Positions 35,664 to 46,881 of a DNA stretch of 64,000 nt are shown here, in pieces (the first letter of the stretch is position 1; every line of letters starts with the position of its first letter). The DNA lies in the NCBI GenBank assembly GCA_030280995.1, contig JASXTE010000017.1, positions 23,512,498-23,576,497 of the forward strand, read 5' to 3'. The notes below the pieces were generated by a model. It saw only the letters and a program-made list of their open reading frames with translations. It was not told the origin of the DNA and searched no databases. The stretch is from Hemileia vastatrix. Its lineage: Eukaryota > Basidiomycota > Pucciniomycetes > Pucciniales > Zaghouaniaceae. The translations under genes and the position numbers were made by a program.

Positions 35664-36719
35664 TCAACCAGATAGGTAGAACGTAGATGACTTCCCCTTG
35701 ATAGCCACCCATTCATCGTCTTCACACTCTTCTGGCCTCTCTAAAGTCAACAAATATTTGACTAACAAAAAATAAAATCCAGTCTGACACCAGACTTCAT
35801 CTTGAAAATCAATTAATATAACATCAATAGGGACTTCTCTATCACCAATATCACCTGCACATGAATGAGCCAATAATTGTTGACCCCTAAATAAATCTTT
35901 AATCGAGCTATGTCGACATTTTTCTTCTGAACCTTTGGATCCTTCGTAAACTGTATTCAAAAATGCCTCTTTCTCTTTACCCAACTTTTTATTTAAATTC
36001 TCTAATTCTCCAACATATACACCATTCCTTAATTTACTACTATCCCACACTACTAATCCATCTTCCTCTACATACACCACATCTTCTTCTACCTTCTTTC
36101 TACCGCATTTATCTACACCTTTTCCAACACCTTTATTAACATAAAAACTATTTTCCAGTTTATCCTCTTGGTGGAGGTCATCATCACCATAATCTAAACA
36201 CAATAATCCTGCCAGTTTAACCTCATGGGGGAGGTATGGAAAGTCTTCAGCTCCTTTAGTGCTGGCTTTGATAATAGGTATATCTTCATCAAACTCTTCT
36301 GAGTCTGAATCTTCTTCAGTGGGTGGTCTCCTTGATAAACCATCTGGCATAGTAAAAGTTTTTCCAGGCTTATGAACTAAATCAAACAAAAAATGTTTAA
36401 TAAAAGCTACCCATCTTGTCATGGGTGCTTTCAGTAAACTTGGGGAATTAATCATCTGGATTAATGATTTCACATCCACTTGCAACTCAAAATGTTGCCC
36501 CCACAAAATATGCTGAAGTTTCTTCAGTATTTTTGCCACACCACATAATTCCAATTTTGGTTGAGAATATCTTGATTCGACCTCAGTAAATACTACAGAT
36601 TCATACCTAACTGGCCTGATGTAACCAGCTTTATCCATCTGAGACAAAACCGCCCCAGCTGCAACCTGACTTGAATCAACTGCTAAATGAATTCTGCCAG
36701 CATCTTTTCCATAATCCAA
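35664..36719 (-). pseudogene. RNase H and linker of A1
   Basis: The RNase H part shows VDSSQVAAGAVLSQ, SRYSQPKLELCGV and VDVKSLIQMINSP, then HKPGKTFTMPDGLSRRP, typical of gypsy RNase H ends. An acidic linker follows, and two copies of the hairpin motif lie in it (36155-36177 and 36212-36234). They are read as DLHQEDKLENS and LPHEVKLAG. An in-frame TAA (just before 36719) separates it from the RT, where element B has an open frame (KDILLKKLEYG). The TGA at its end is shared with A2. Confidence 0.8.
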
Positions 36720-36731
36720 CTTGTGCAGGAC

Positions 36732-38768
36732 TTAATCCTTCCCCACAACCTCCTTCAACTTCACAAACGCCTTCTCACACTCTTCATCCCACTCCCAGTC
36801 TGCATCTTTTCTCGTTAAACGTCTCAATGGAGCTGCCAATGAAGAAAAGTCCTTAATAGACATTCTAACATATACGCAAACGCCTAAAAACCCTCTAACT
36901 TCGGTCGTATTCTTGGGTCTTGGCCAGGACTGAATTTTGTTAACTTTCTTCTTGGACATAATCCTACCCTCTCTACATACCACATGGCCTAATATTTCTA
37001 AGGCTGGCACACAACATGAAAATTTTGAACCTGAAATAGTTAAACCAGCCTCTTCAATTCGAAACAAGATTCTTTCTAAAGTAATTTCAAACTCCCAAAT
37101 GAATTTGCGTATCCCAGGATTCTCTTCCAACACCTGGTTATCGTTGTCGGTTGTTGGTCCCTTAATTCCTCCATCATCTATAAAGATTCCAACATATTGT
37201 GGAATTTCTTCTTGAAGGATCCAAGCCATCCGAGCTTGATAAACTGCAACCAAATTTGTTGCTCCTTGAGGTAATCTTGTTAACTGTAAACGTCCTAGTG
37301 GTGTATTGAATGTAGTGAGAGGCCTTGAGTCCGGATGTAACTCTCTCTCATCATATCCGCCCATAATATCTCCCAAACCATAACACACTCTCCCTGCAAA
37401 CGCTTCAACAAACTCCTCAGCACTAGGAGGTATCCCAGCATCCTTTATTGTAACCCTATTTAATTCCCTAAGATCATGAACAACTCTAAGCTTGCCATTT
37501 GGTTTCTTGATACAAAATACCAGACTAGAATAACTTGACGTTGATTGCTCATACAGTCCAGTGCGTATCCGTTCACTGACAACTTCAATATAGGATTCTT
37601 TTAATGCAGCCGGAATAAGAACTGGTTTCTGCTGCCATGGTTCATGACATACCACAGGAATCTTGTAAGGCTCCCCATAGGAATGCTTCAACACACCCCT
37701 CTCCTCTTCTACAAAAGCAATGGCTTTCTCTCGCTTGACCATCACATCCAACAACAACTTCTTCTCTTCTCCAGACAACAAACCATAAGGTCCAAAATCA
37801 ACAACACCCAGTCTCTCAAAAGTGATTCTTGACGTCTCAAAAAATTCAGGCAGATTCTTTACCAAGGGACTTTCATAAGGATCTCTTGATAACCTTGGTC
37901 TTCTCAAAGGTGGATTTAATTCAGCAGGTAGTGGTTCATTAATAGGTCGAACTTTATTTGCTACCTTCTTATATTTAGCTGCGTCCACATCTAAATAAGC
38001 TTGAGGTAAATCATTTACTTTTGTATCGCCATTAAAAATTTCATCAAATGAATCTTCTTCATCGTCAGAATCGGAGTAAGAAAAATTAGAAAAATATTTT
38101 ATTTCATGTTTAAATTTTACCCTTTTCTCCTTTCCCTTGTCTATATTATAAACAGATTTTCCAACACCTTTGCTTCCCTTATCCAACAGTAAATCACCTG
38201 TAAAGAAAGTTGGCAGTTTAACCTCTTGCTGGAGGACCGGAATTGAATTTTCACAAAAATTATTTTTTTGTGTTTTAATTATACCAAGATTTTTTATTGG
38301 ATTTTGATGTAATTTTTGCAGTTTACCCTCTTGCTGGAGGTCCATAATAGAAGGAGATACTTGCAGTTTAACCTCTTGCTGGAGGTCCGGAATAACATTT
38401 TCACATAAGTTATTTTTTTGTGTTTTAATTATACCAAGATTTTTAATTGTATTTTGATGTGATTTTTGCAGTTTACCCTCTTGTTGGAGGTCCAAAAACA
38501 TACCCTTCCAATTTTTATCCAACCTAATTTGGCCCATTTTGCCTTTTTCACCATTTTTAAATTTAATAGAAAAATAGGGTAAATCCAATAAACATATAGA
38601 AAAGTCCAAAACGTATTTGCACTCCAAAGTAATATTAACATAAAATAATTGAGAATCCACTTGAATTATCTCCAAGTGAGCTGACCTATTGCAATCCGGG
38701 ATCTCATCCTGAGGAGAGATTACAACATTAGAGTGATCAGCCCCTGCTACCCCAAAAAATGAGGGCAT
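36732..38768 (-). pseudogene. reverse transcriptase of A1 with repeat-bearing linker
   Basis: The first 200 residues or so are a linker containing four hairpin-motif copies (38213, 38318, 38363 and 38468), translated as repeats such as DLQQEGKLQK and VLQQEVKL. The RT follows: LRVVHDLRELN, GLGDIMGGYDERELHP, RLPQGATN and the catalytic FIDD in YVGIFIDDGGIKG, then EILGHVVCREGRI. The FIDD form (rather than Y-x-DD) is shared with element B, so it is a family trait. It is one base out of frame with the protease at an A6/T6 run (38754-38759). Confidence 0.85.
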
Positions 38769-39277
38769 CCATCCCTTTCCAACAAAAATAATTCACCAGA
38801 AGCCGTCCGTTTAATATGCCGCTTCTTGGTGCAAACACAACACTGGCACAGAGTAGTAGTCCCTGGCCGTGTTTCCCAACCTTCATCTCCAGGAGGCGCT
38901 AACCGCATATGTAACCTCCGCATATCTTCACCAGTGATCTCCAAACTAATCCCCATGCCAGCTTGATACCCTATCCTGGCCTCAAAATCCATCAAAAAAG
39001 GACCACCCAGAACAGTTTTGACTGATCCTCTGGCCACATAAAAGTGAACCTTACCAACAGATCCACCAATGCCTAACCTGACATGCTCAGCTGTGCCCAT
39101 CAGCTCTGTTGCATGTCCTCCAATACCTCTGAGGTTTCCCCCAGTCCCACTTTTAATTGGCAAACCTATACTCGTTGCTTGCTCCAATGAAATTAAATTA
39201 ATTTGAGACCCTGAATCGACCAAGGCCTTAACTTCTTTACCGTTAAGAGTTACCACCAGGTAACCCAGGGGAGTCAA
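38747..39277 (-). pseudogene. aspartic protease of A1
   Basis: The protease would cleave the polyprotein. The catalytic triplet is intact in VKALVDSGSQINLIS, and the hydrophobic-G motif is VLGGPFLMDF. The region ends with a Cys pair (CQCCVCTKK). No ATG opens it, because it is part of a Gag-Pol polyprotein. It is shifted one base from the upstream frame at a five-base run (39276-39280) and from RT at 38754-38759. Confidence 0.75.
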
Positions 39278-41335
39278 AAATGTGTATCTACATCTTCCCC
39301 AAACTTTTCAGAATTTTCACAAATATATTCCACCTCTCCAGTGGAAACCCAACGCCTCGTCGAATGCTCCTTTTGCTTTTCAGCAAGGGCCGAACTAATC
39401 GTAAATAACTCCCCCAAAGATAAGGGAATCTGCAGTTGATTCACCCTATTCAAAACTGCGTCCATCGCATTAGCTTGACCAGAAACTACTGGCCGCTCAT
39501 ACTGGACCTTTGATTTAACAACCTTGTCCCTGGGTACCTCTTGAGGTCCAACCGAGCCATCTTCACTTTCTATAACCCTAACTCCGTCACCAGCTTCTTG
39601 CACTAATCCTGATCCATTGCTAGTCCTTCTTACACCCTCCATTGGGATGGGACCGCTAAAACTTGGTCTGGGTAGAGACGCCAATGGTACGTCCTCCTCA
39701 GAATCCAAATCATCCTCTGGAATAGGCTCACCATTTAAATCAAACTTGCCATAACTAGGGGGCCCCATATCAGCTATCCCCTTCTGCATTTTATATAATT
39801 CGTCCTTAGAGTAAGGGTTCAATTTGTTGGCGGCAGTTTGAGCACTAGAATTTTTGTCCTTAGAGTAAGGGTTCACTTTGTTATTGGCCTTGCCAGTATT
39901 AGCCCTCAATTGACTCTGAATGCTACTCTTCGCTTTAGTAGCGGCTGCTTTTCTAGCAGCATTAACATCGTATTCGCCAGCCATACAACTACCCTCCACC
40001 TGGGCAACCCTTGCCAGCTCTAAACCACCAAAAGAAGTAGAAAATGTGGCTTTACTGACCTCTTTCTCTTTACCTTTGTCAGCTTTTCCACCATTACCAT
40101 TACCATTTTTTGCCACCCTTGGCACTAACATCTTCATCCGTGACCTCTTCAAATCTGGCTCTCCTTTCAGCCATTAAACTTCTTCTGACAAAATAAGAAG
40201 GAGACTTTCCATCGCCGGGCTTGATGAACAAACCATCAGGAAATTTATAAACTTTACCATCAAATAAAACTCGCCCAGCATCCATATCCTTATCAAGAGC
40301 AAAACAAACTGTTGCTCTATGCCCCCTCCTATTACAATAGGAGCACACCTTTGGCTCATTGTAGCCACCTCTATAACTACTTCCACCATTCCCACCATTT
40401 CTCCCATTGCCTGGGAAGCGGTTACCGTTATTATTGCCATTATAATTTTGACGTTCATACCCTCTAGACTGATAAGAAGTTGACGTCAACAAAGAAGCGA
40501 TTGGGGCCTTATTGGCCTTCTGGGTTTCTTGAACAAATATTTTTAACTGTTTAGTTAAATCAGACAAATGATCGACCATCTTATTATCTACATTGCCCTC
40601 CACTTTAGCAGCAGGTAATCCCATTTGTGCCTTCTTGGCCTCCTGGGCTTTGACCATAATATTGTTGTTTTCGGCCAAAACTTTGCTAACCTTGCTAACA
40701 TATTGAGTGCATGACTCTTGATATTTGTCCAATGCCAATAACTTTAGATGGGCTTGAATGTTGTCCTTGATAACCTCCAGAGCCGGCAGTTTCTGCTCAC
40801 CATTAGGCAGTTCCTTCATCAAATCTTTTCTTGAAAGATCCTTCAAGACATCCATTCAAATATCCCTACTGCATGCTGACCAAAACAAATCTTTTGCCTA
40901 GTTCTCATGCACTAACTCGTCCACCAGTATGAGATATTCCACCACTTCATTAAACTGAACACAGAGCTTTTTGAAGTCAGCCATAGAAGAAACTCCAACT
41001 TTTGCTTTCCAGTCTCCAACAATTTTATTGAGGTCCATCATAGTAAACCTAACACCCCATCTATCAACCATAGCTTTAGAAAGCTTAACCCAATCCTTGT
41101 CCTTAAATGCCTGCATAGCAATAACCTCTTTTTCCACCTCCCTATCAGCAATAAAAAACCTAACTTGCTTCACCATATCCACATGAGAAGCACCATCAAC
41201 AGCAGCAGGAGCTTCATACCTGCTAATGAACCATTTAACCTCCTCCCCATCAAACTTTGGGCCATCCCAAGAAACAATTCTAACTGAGGGAGTAAGAGGG
41301 TTAGAAGATCCAGAAGCAACAGCAGAAGAAGACAT
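39274..41335 (-). pseudogene. Gag of A1 and Gag-Pol spacer
   Basis: The Gag start at 41335 (MSSSAVASGSSNP) lies about 150 bp inside the primer-binding site. Residues 20-140 hold a Gag core (VRIVSWDGPKFDGEEVKWF). The zinc knuckle CSYCNRRGHRATVC follows a Gly/Asn/Arg-rich stretch at about 40360. TAG at 40898-40900 and TGA at 40856-40858 break the frame, yet both sides are in one phase. A six-base run at 40106-40111 shifts the frame before a Lys/Ser-rich spacer (39274-40152). Confidence 0.8.
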
Positions 41336-41490
41336 CCCAATATGTAATGAAAAGCGTTAACAATCGATAAAATAACAAGCTTCTTGCAGGCCAATAACAA
41401 AAATCCAATTAATGTTCCAGAAAATAAACCTCTTGCAGGCTAATAACGTTCTTGATCCAAGTAAGTCTTTAAAGAAAGCTAGAGAAATCA

Positions 41491-41510
41491 AACCCCACGT
41501 TGGGCACCAA
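41491..41510 (-). other. primer-binding site of A1
   Basis: On the minus strand TTGGTGCCCAACGTGGGG follows the end of the 5' LTR after two bases. A TGG-type start just inside the LTR is the usual position for tRNA priming. The priming tRNA is not identified. Confidence 0.7.
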
Positions 41511-41512
41511 CT

Positions 41513-42605
41513 ATGGTAAGGTAAACTCTTACAGTCGCCTTGCTGTAAGCAGAATCCGGAGGAGATATGTGGATTTAGCTGAAAACCCCGTCCTTCCAAT
41601 AAAAATAACAAAATGGGAATTCTAAATCACTAAGCTAACCAATCTACTTGGATCTGATTGATGAAAATAATGAAACTCTAAAATAATTAACGCTTATTGA
41701 GATTTAAAGAAAGTGGCTGTTGATAAAAGAAATACTGATAACAACAATTAAGGTGTACCAGTGAAAGATCTGAAAAGATTGACTTTTATGTTTTTATAAT
41801 AATTTGAATTTTTATGAGACAGCAATAATCAAGTCCAGCGATGAAGACCTTTCTAAAGATACCCTGTATGAAGTGTGATTTAAATTGTTGAGTAGTATTT
41901 CTAAAATGTTATATATAAAATATAAAGTTATAAGGGTATTACAAATTTATTTAATTTGTTGAGTAATAAAAAATGAGACCGTGGTGGTTAAAGATTAAGC
42001 TGTATATGTTCTGTCCCCCTCCAATTTCGAGTTTGAGAGACGCTTAAGTATTCCTAGTCACGTGCCTAAGTTTTCCCCTCCAGAGCTCTCCCAGAGTCAA
42101 TCCGGAGCCCGTACGGAGTCCGTACGGAGTCCGTCCGGACTTCTGGACTCAATTAGAACCTTAAAAACTATAATAAAAAATCTAGAAAAATTACAAATGA
42201 TAGAGCTACTTCCCTTTTATATTCCTAACTAGTTTTCGTAGTCTGCGCAGCTCTAATTACCCCGTGAAAATTCATCAACGTTAAGTAATTTCTGAAAACG
42301 TAAATATTTCTATAAAACTTTAAAATTCATTTAAAAATATAAGAAAGATAGTAAAAATTCTGGGAAAATTTCCCAAGGTTCTTGAGTAACTCGACTTGAT
42401 ACTTATAAACTTTTAAGACCGTAAAAATAAGTTTTCTCCGTAAAATAAATTGTTTTGTGTAGGCATTTGCTCGTGACCAATTTCTTCATATTTAAAACTC
42501 AAATAAATTAATAAAACCCTTTTATAAAATAATAACGCCAATCTTGCACGCCGTAATAACCCCATTTAGGTACTTAGGTGCCATACTAAACTTTAGGCTA
42601 CCACA
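41513..42605 (-). repeat. 5' LTR of A1
   Basis: It is the partner of 29929-31022, with the same ends ATGGTAAGG and TACCACA on the plus strand. It presumably contains the promoter driving leftward transcription, but no TATA element could be assigned with confidence. Confidence 0.92.
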
Positions 42606-43116
42606 GCGCTAGTTCCAGATTTGACTTATCCTAACGCTGCGTCTAGTTGCCTTAACTCTTGGGTAGTTTTACAATTGAGTCCCCACTCTCTTTTCTTTAA
42701 TACTAGATTTGTAGTTCTGACAGCTCGCTTTACTAGTTAGCCTTCTTCATTACTTGTCTCAGTAAGCTTCCCAACTGGCCGCAGTACAGCATACCATGCA
42801 CTTGAGTCGTCCTTAATCCATGACTTTCTTCTTAATGTGTAACACATACTTTTTAGAAAGCCCAAATCCATATTGTTTAGCGCTTTATGGTCCTAAATCA
42901 ATAACACACAATTCCTCATTGTGCAGCACATCTCGCTACAAAATCCGAGCACACAGACCTCAATCTTTTTCCGCGCTTCCATTTCCTTTGTTCCTTGAAA
43001 CACGCAAATACATATTATATTTTAACATTTCCTGCTGCACTAACTCCCCTTTGTTCTTCCTGGACTACGCGCGCTTATTGGTCTAAAATCACGCTTCCTG
43101 CAAGGCGCGTACCATA
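42606..43116 (-). repeat. left LTR of B, inner part, starting with A1's right target duplication
   Basis: Bases 42606-42610 are the second GCGCT. The rest matches 50141-50646: TGGGTAGTTTT/CGGGTAGTTTT, GAGTCCCCACTCTC, CTGGACTACGCGCGCT and GCGCGTACCATA/GACGCGTACCACA. Homology stops at ACCATA|ACG. Confidence 0.85.
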
Positions 43117-43953
43117 ACGTTTGTTGTTCTCGTTGTCCAATTGTCCTTATAGGTACCTTGATGGCGATGGTCCCATGCCCTCCAGTCCTCAAGATATCAA
43201 TGCGCTGTCAACGATTCAGAAAGGCTCTTAAGTGCCAAGGGGTCTTTTTGGTCTAGAAGATTTATTCGAGGTTATACAAGGATTTTTTGGGTTTTAATGG
43301 ACTCTCAAAAGGTAAAGTACGTATTTTTTAATCAAACTGATTTTATTACTCAAATAATAAGAGGTAGTGTTAAATATTAATATATTTTATAGATTAGATA
43401 TACGTTGATGTAAATACTAATGTTATAAAAGTATAGAAATAGTAATTGTGTTGTGTAAAAGTAATAAGTAAGTAAGTAAGGAATGAATCAAAAAAGACAA
43501 AAAAGAAAAGGCCTTTTATAGCCAAGATGTGAGAAAATAGAACACGGAATTACCACCCCCTAGTACAAGAGTATGAGAGGGAAAACTTAAATAAAGAGAG
43601 TATGTGATATAATAAGAGTAAGTCTAAATAGTGCGTAAATAAAAGTATTTATTTTATTTGAAATAAAACTATGAACCCTTCAGTCCTTCACATTTTAGTG
43701 TAAGAACATTTGATTTGAAATATAGAATCAATAAAATCTAATTAAAGGAATTTGAAAAAGTATTTTTTCTTTTTATAATTTTATATATTTTTTTAATACT
43801 AATTTTTATTCCCATCTCATCTGTATTATTGAGCACAGTGTTTGGGAGTAAAAATATATGTGAGACAATTACTTATTTTTATTAATTAACTACTTAGTGT
43901 ACTTAGTTAGTTAATTGTAATTAATACATAAGTATTTAATAAATAATTAATTA
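43117..43953. other. unassigned sequence between B's LTR and cut integrase
   Basis: No gene was seen. The sequence is A/T-rich with GTAAGTAAGTAAG near 43465. It replaces the missing end of B's integrase, so it is an insertion or a rearranged flank. A near-perfect 26-bp palindrome at 43986-44011 lies beside the breakpoint. Confidence 0.5.
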
Positions 43954-44316
43954 TTAATAAGGATCTAAAAGGCGTGGCTTAACCTCAGTAAGATAATTAA
44001 TTATTTTACTGGGTAAGTCTAGTAGCCTGTCTGACAAAATATATTCTTTCTTCAAAAATTCAGCTACATTACTCACGTTAAGATTTATCAACGGAGCTGC
44101 TTCAACCCATCCTGATATATCATCCCTGGCCACTACCAAGTATTTAAAGCTTTCTTCTTTTATATGAACTGCATCTAAACTCACCCTACCAAAAACAGTA
44201 TCTTTGCCCGTTGCTCTACCTTTCTCTTTTGGCTTTCTGTAACTCCTGCTCTGACATTCAGGACAAGATGTAACCCAATCTCTTACTTCATTCTTCATAT
44301 TGGCCACCAGAATCAT
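43954..44316 (-). pseudogene. integrase fragment of B
   Basis: It keeps the CPEC end of the zinc finger and the first catalytic Asp (VSLDAVHIKE), with VARDDISGWVEAAPLINL. Similarity to A1 integrase ends at NVAEFLKKEYIL (about 44030). The second catalytic Asp, the Glu and the C-terminal domain are missing. The stretch 44317-44522 upstream holds the decayed zinc-finger start. Confidence 0.75.
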
Positions 44317-44522
44317 TCCCTAACTCTGTGATACATCACATCTTTATCTCTATGTCCTAAATTCTCATTCAACTCCGTGAGTATCTTCTCCTTTCCTTAC
44401 CTAGTTTGAACAACTAACTGAGGAGACAAAGCTTGATTCTTCCATAACTTCTCATTTTAAATAAAGTAACCCTTAGCCCACTTCTTAATATTGCGCCAAA
44501 CCTTTTTTTTGCAAAAATCTGG

Positions 44523-45467
44523 TCAACTACTACCTTCCAAATATAACCTTAACAACTCTACTCTCTCATCAGTAGATGCGTTGTCTTCAAAATACTCCCC
44601 CTCTTCGAGATGAGTACTACTTTCATGACTTCCCCTTGAATTATATTCATCATCTGACTCTTCCACTACCTTGCCTTGTGCACTTCTTGTCACTTTGTTA
44701 GCTTCAGTGTCCCCTAAATCCAGTTGCAGACTACCCTTGCTAAAAACATCCTCTGTATCGTCAATATCTAGTTTTAGATTTTTACGGACATTCCACGTTA
44801 CTTGTTTATTGTCATTGCAAACATTACTGCCTGCTAGTTTATTGTCATCGCGGAAGTTACTATCAAATCTTTCATAACAATAATCTATACCATTTACCCA
44901 TCTCTTATCTTCTTCAAATTCTTCAGCTTCCGAGTCCTCTTCACACAAAGGTCTTCTTGACAATGAATATGGCATAGTGAACAATTTTCCCCGCTTATGG
45001 ACCAAATCAAAAGGAAACAAATTAATCTGGGCTACCCACCTGGACATGGACGCAACTGGTAAACTCGGGCTAATAATCATTTGCACTAACGATAGTGCAT
45101 CAACCTGCATCTCAAAATGTTGCCCCCAAAGCATCCATTGTAGCTTCTTAAGAATTTTTGCTACTCCGCATAACTCCAGCTTGGTCTGAGAGTACCTGGA
45201 CTCCACTTTAATAAAAGTAATAGACTCATAAAGTACAGGTCTATCATTACCTTCCTCATCTTCCTGCATCAAAACTGCGCCCACGGCGGACACACTAGAA
45301 TCCACCGCTAGAGTAATTTTCCCAGCGCCTAGTCCATACTCCAATTTCTTCAAAAGAATATCTTTCCCTAAAATCCTTTTCAATAACTCGAATGACTCCT
45401 TGCATTCCTCTGTCCAATCCCATACAACATCTTTTCTCGTTAAGCGCTGTAAAGGTGAAGACAACAA
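44523..45467 (-). pseudogene. RNase H and linker of B
   Basis: It shows VDSSVSAVGAVLMQ, SRYSQTKLELCGV and HKRGKLFTMPYSLSRRP, close to A1's RNase H. The A1 motif TMPDGLSRRP reads TMPYSLSRRP here. The acidic linker contains two degenerate hairpin-motif copies (near 44795 and 44830), read as DNKQV and DDNKLAG. It continues the RT frame after a TGA at 45477-45479. Confidence 0.8.
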
Positions 45468-45476
45468 AGCAAAATC

Positions 45477-46565
45477 TCAAATAAACATTCTTACATATGT
45501 ACAGATTCCTAAAAACACTCTATCTTCCTTAGTATTTCTTGGTCTTGGCCATTTCAGTACCTTATTCCTCTGTTTTTCAGCAATGATTCTCCCTTCCTTG
45601 CATACCACATGTCCCACTATATCTAGCGCTGGAACACAACAAGCAAATTTGGAACCAGAAATCGTTAATCCTGCCTCCTCTATCCTAAATAGTACTCTTT
45701 CCAGAGTAATCGCATATTCCCAAAAAAACTTTCTAATATACGGATTCTCTTCTAACACTTCCCCATCATAATCACTGGCTGGTCCTTTTATACAGCCATC
45801 ATCAATGAAAATTCCCACATGTTCTGGAATTTCATCCTGCAATATCCACATCATCTGAGCTTGATATACCCTCACAGAATTTGTAGCGCCTTGCAGTAAC
45901 CTTGTCAACCTGAAGCACCCCAGTGGTGTTTCAAATTTCATCATGGGTCTGGATGATTCATCCAATTTGCGCTCATTTTCTCCTCCCATAATATCACCTA
46001 ATCCATAACATGCACGTCCCGCAAAAGAATCCACAAACTCCTCTGGCATTTGTGGAATCCCTGCGTCCTTTACTGTAACCTTGTTCATCTCCCTAAGATC
46101 ATGAACAACCCTTAATTTACCATTATGTTTAACAACACAAAACACTGGACTTGAATAAATAGACATAGACTGTTCATACAAGCCAGACTTTAACCTTCCC
46201 CTAATTAATTCCACATACTCTTCTCTTATAGCTGCTGGTATTGGAAAAGCCTTCTTCTGCCACAGCGCATGAGGTATAACTGGAACAATATAAGGTTTAC
46301 CATAAGAATGTTTCAACAAACCTCTTTCCTCTTCTGAAAACGCAATAGCATTTTGCCTAAGAACCATAACATGTAACGACAACTTCTTTTCTTCCTGCAA
46401 TAACCAATCCTCTGGTTTAAAGTTTACCATCTGAAGCCTTTCCATTGTAATCTTATTATTAGGCATAAAATTTGGCAGAAACTTCGTTAAAGGAGTATCA
46501 TAAGAATTCCTGGACAGGGCCAGCCTCTGCAAAGGAGGATTCAAATTGGGCATTGCTAAATTCAC
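45477..46565 (-). pseudogene. reverse transcriptase of B
   Basis: Motifs match A1: LRVVHDLREMN, GLGDIMGGENERKLD, HVGIFIDDGCIKGP and GHVVCKEGRI. The end MFI-TGA-DFALL aligns with A1's MSIKDFSSL, so the TGA replaced a sense codon. A frameshift near 46570 separates it from an upstream stretch (46583-46795). That stretch is in a different frame and may contain the decayed linker. Confidence 0.82.
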
Positions 46566-46881
46566 TTGTTTAACTTTAACGCCTACTGGTTTATACTTTT
46601 GTGAGAAACAGCTCTTGCTGTTCCTCCATTAATTAAAATCAAACCCTTTCTAATATAACTATGGGTTGCACCTAAATCCTGTTTTTGTCTTTTCTTTTTA
46701 ATATAAGTATAACAATATCCATAATCAAAGAAATTAAAAAGCTTAGGTATAATACATTCTACAGTAGTATTCCCAAGACACCTATTAAGTACCAATTTAC
46801 ATATCCCTTCTTGTTGGACTGACTGGTCACTATCCAGGTTCCTCTCATCCTGGGAGATATTAACACCTAAAATGCCAGTCC

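Larger units (their letters stand above)
29929..42605 (-). mobile_element. Ty3/gypsy element A1, complete length, nested in B
   Basis: The element is 12,677 bp with LTRs of 1,094 and 1,093 bp that differ at roughly 30 positions by eye (about 97% identical). The primer-binding site TTGGTGCCCAACGTGGGG (minus strand) adjoins the right LTR, and the purine tract GGAGGGAGGA adjoins the left. Gag, protease, RT, RNase H and integrase are all present but broken by stops and frameshifts. The 3.4-kb region between integrase and 3' LTR holds two hairpin-minisatellite arrays and an antisense gene. A2 at 58363-64000 is a sister copy. Confidence 0.9.
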
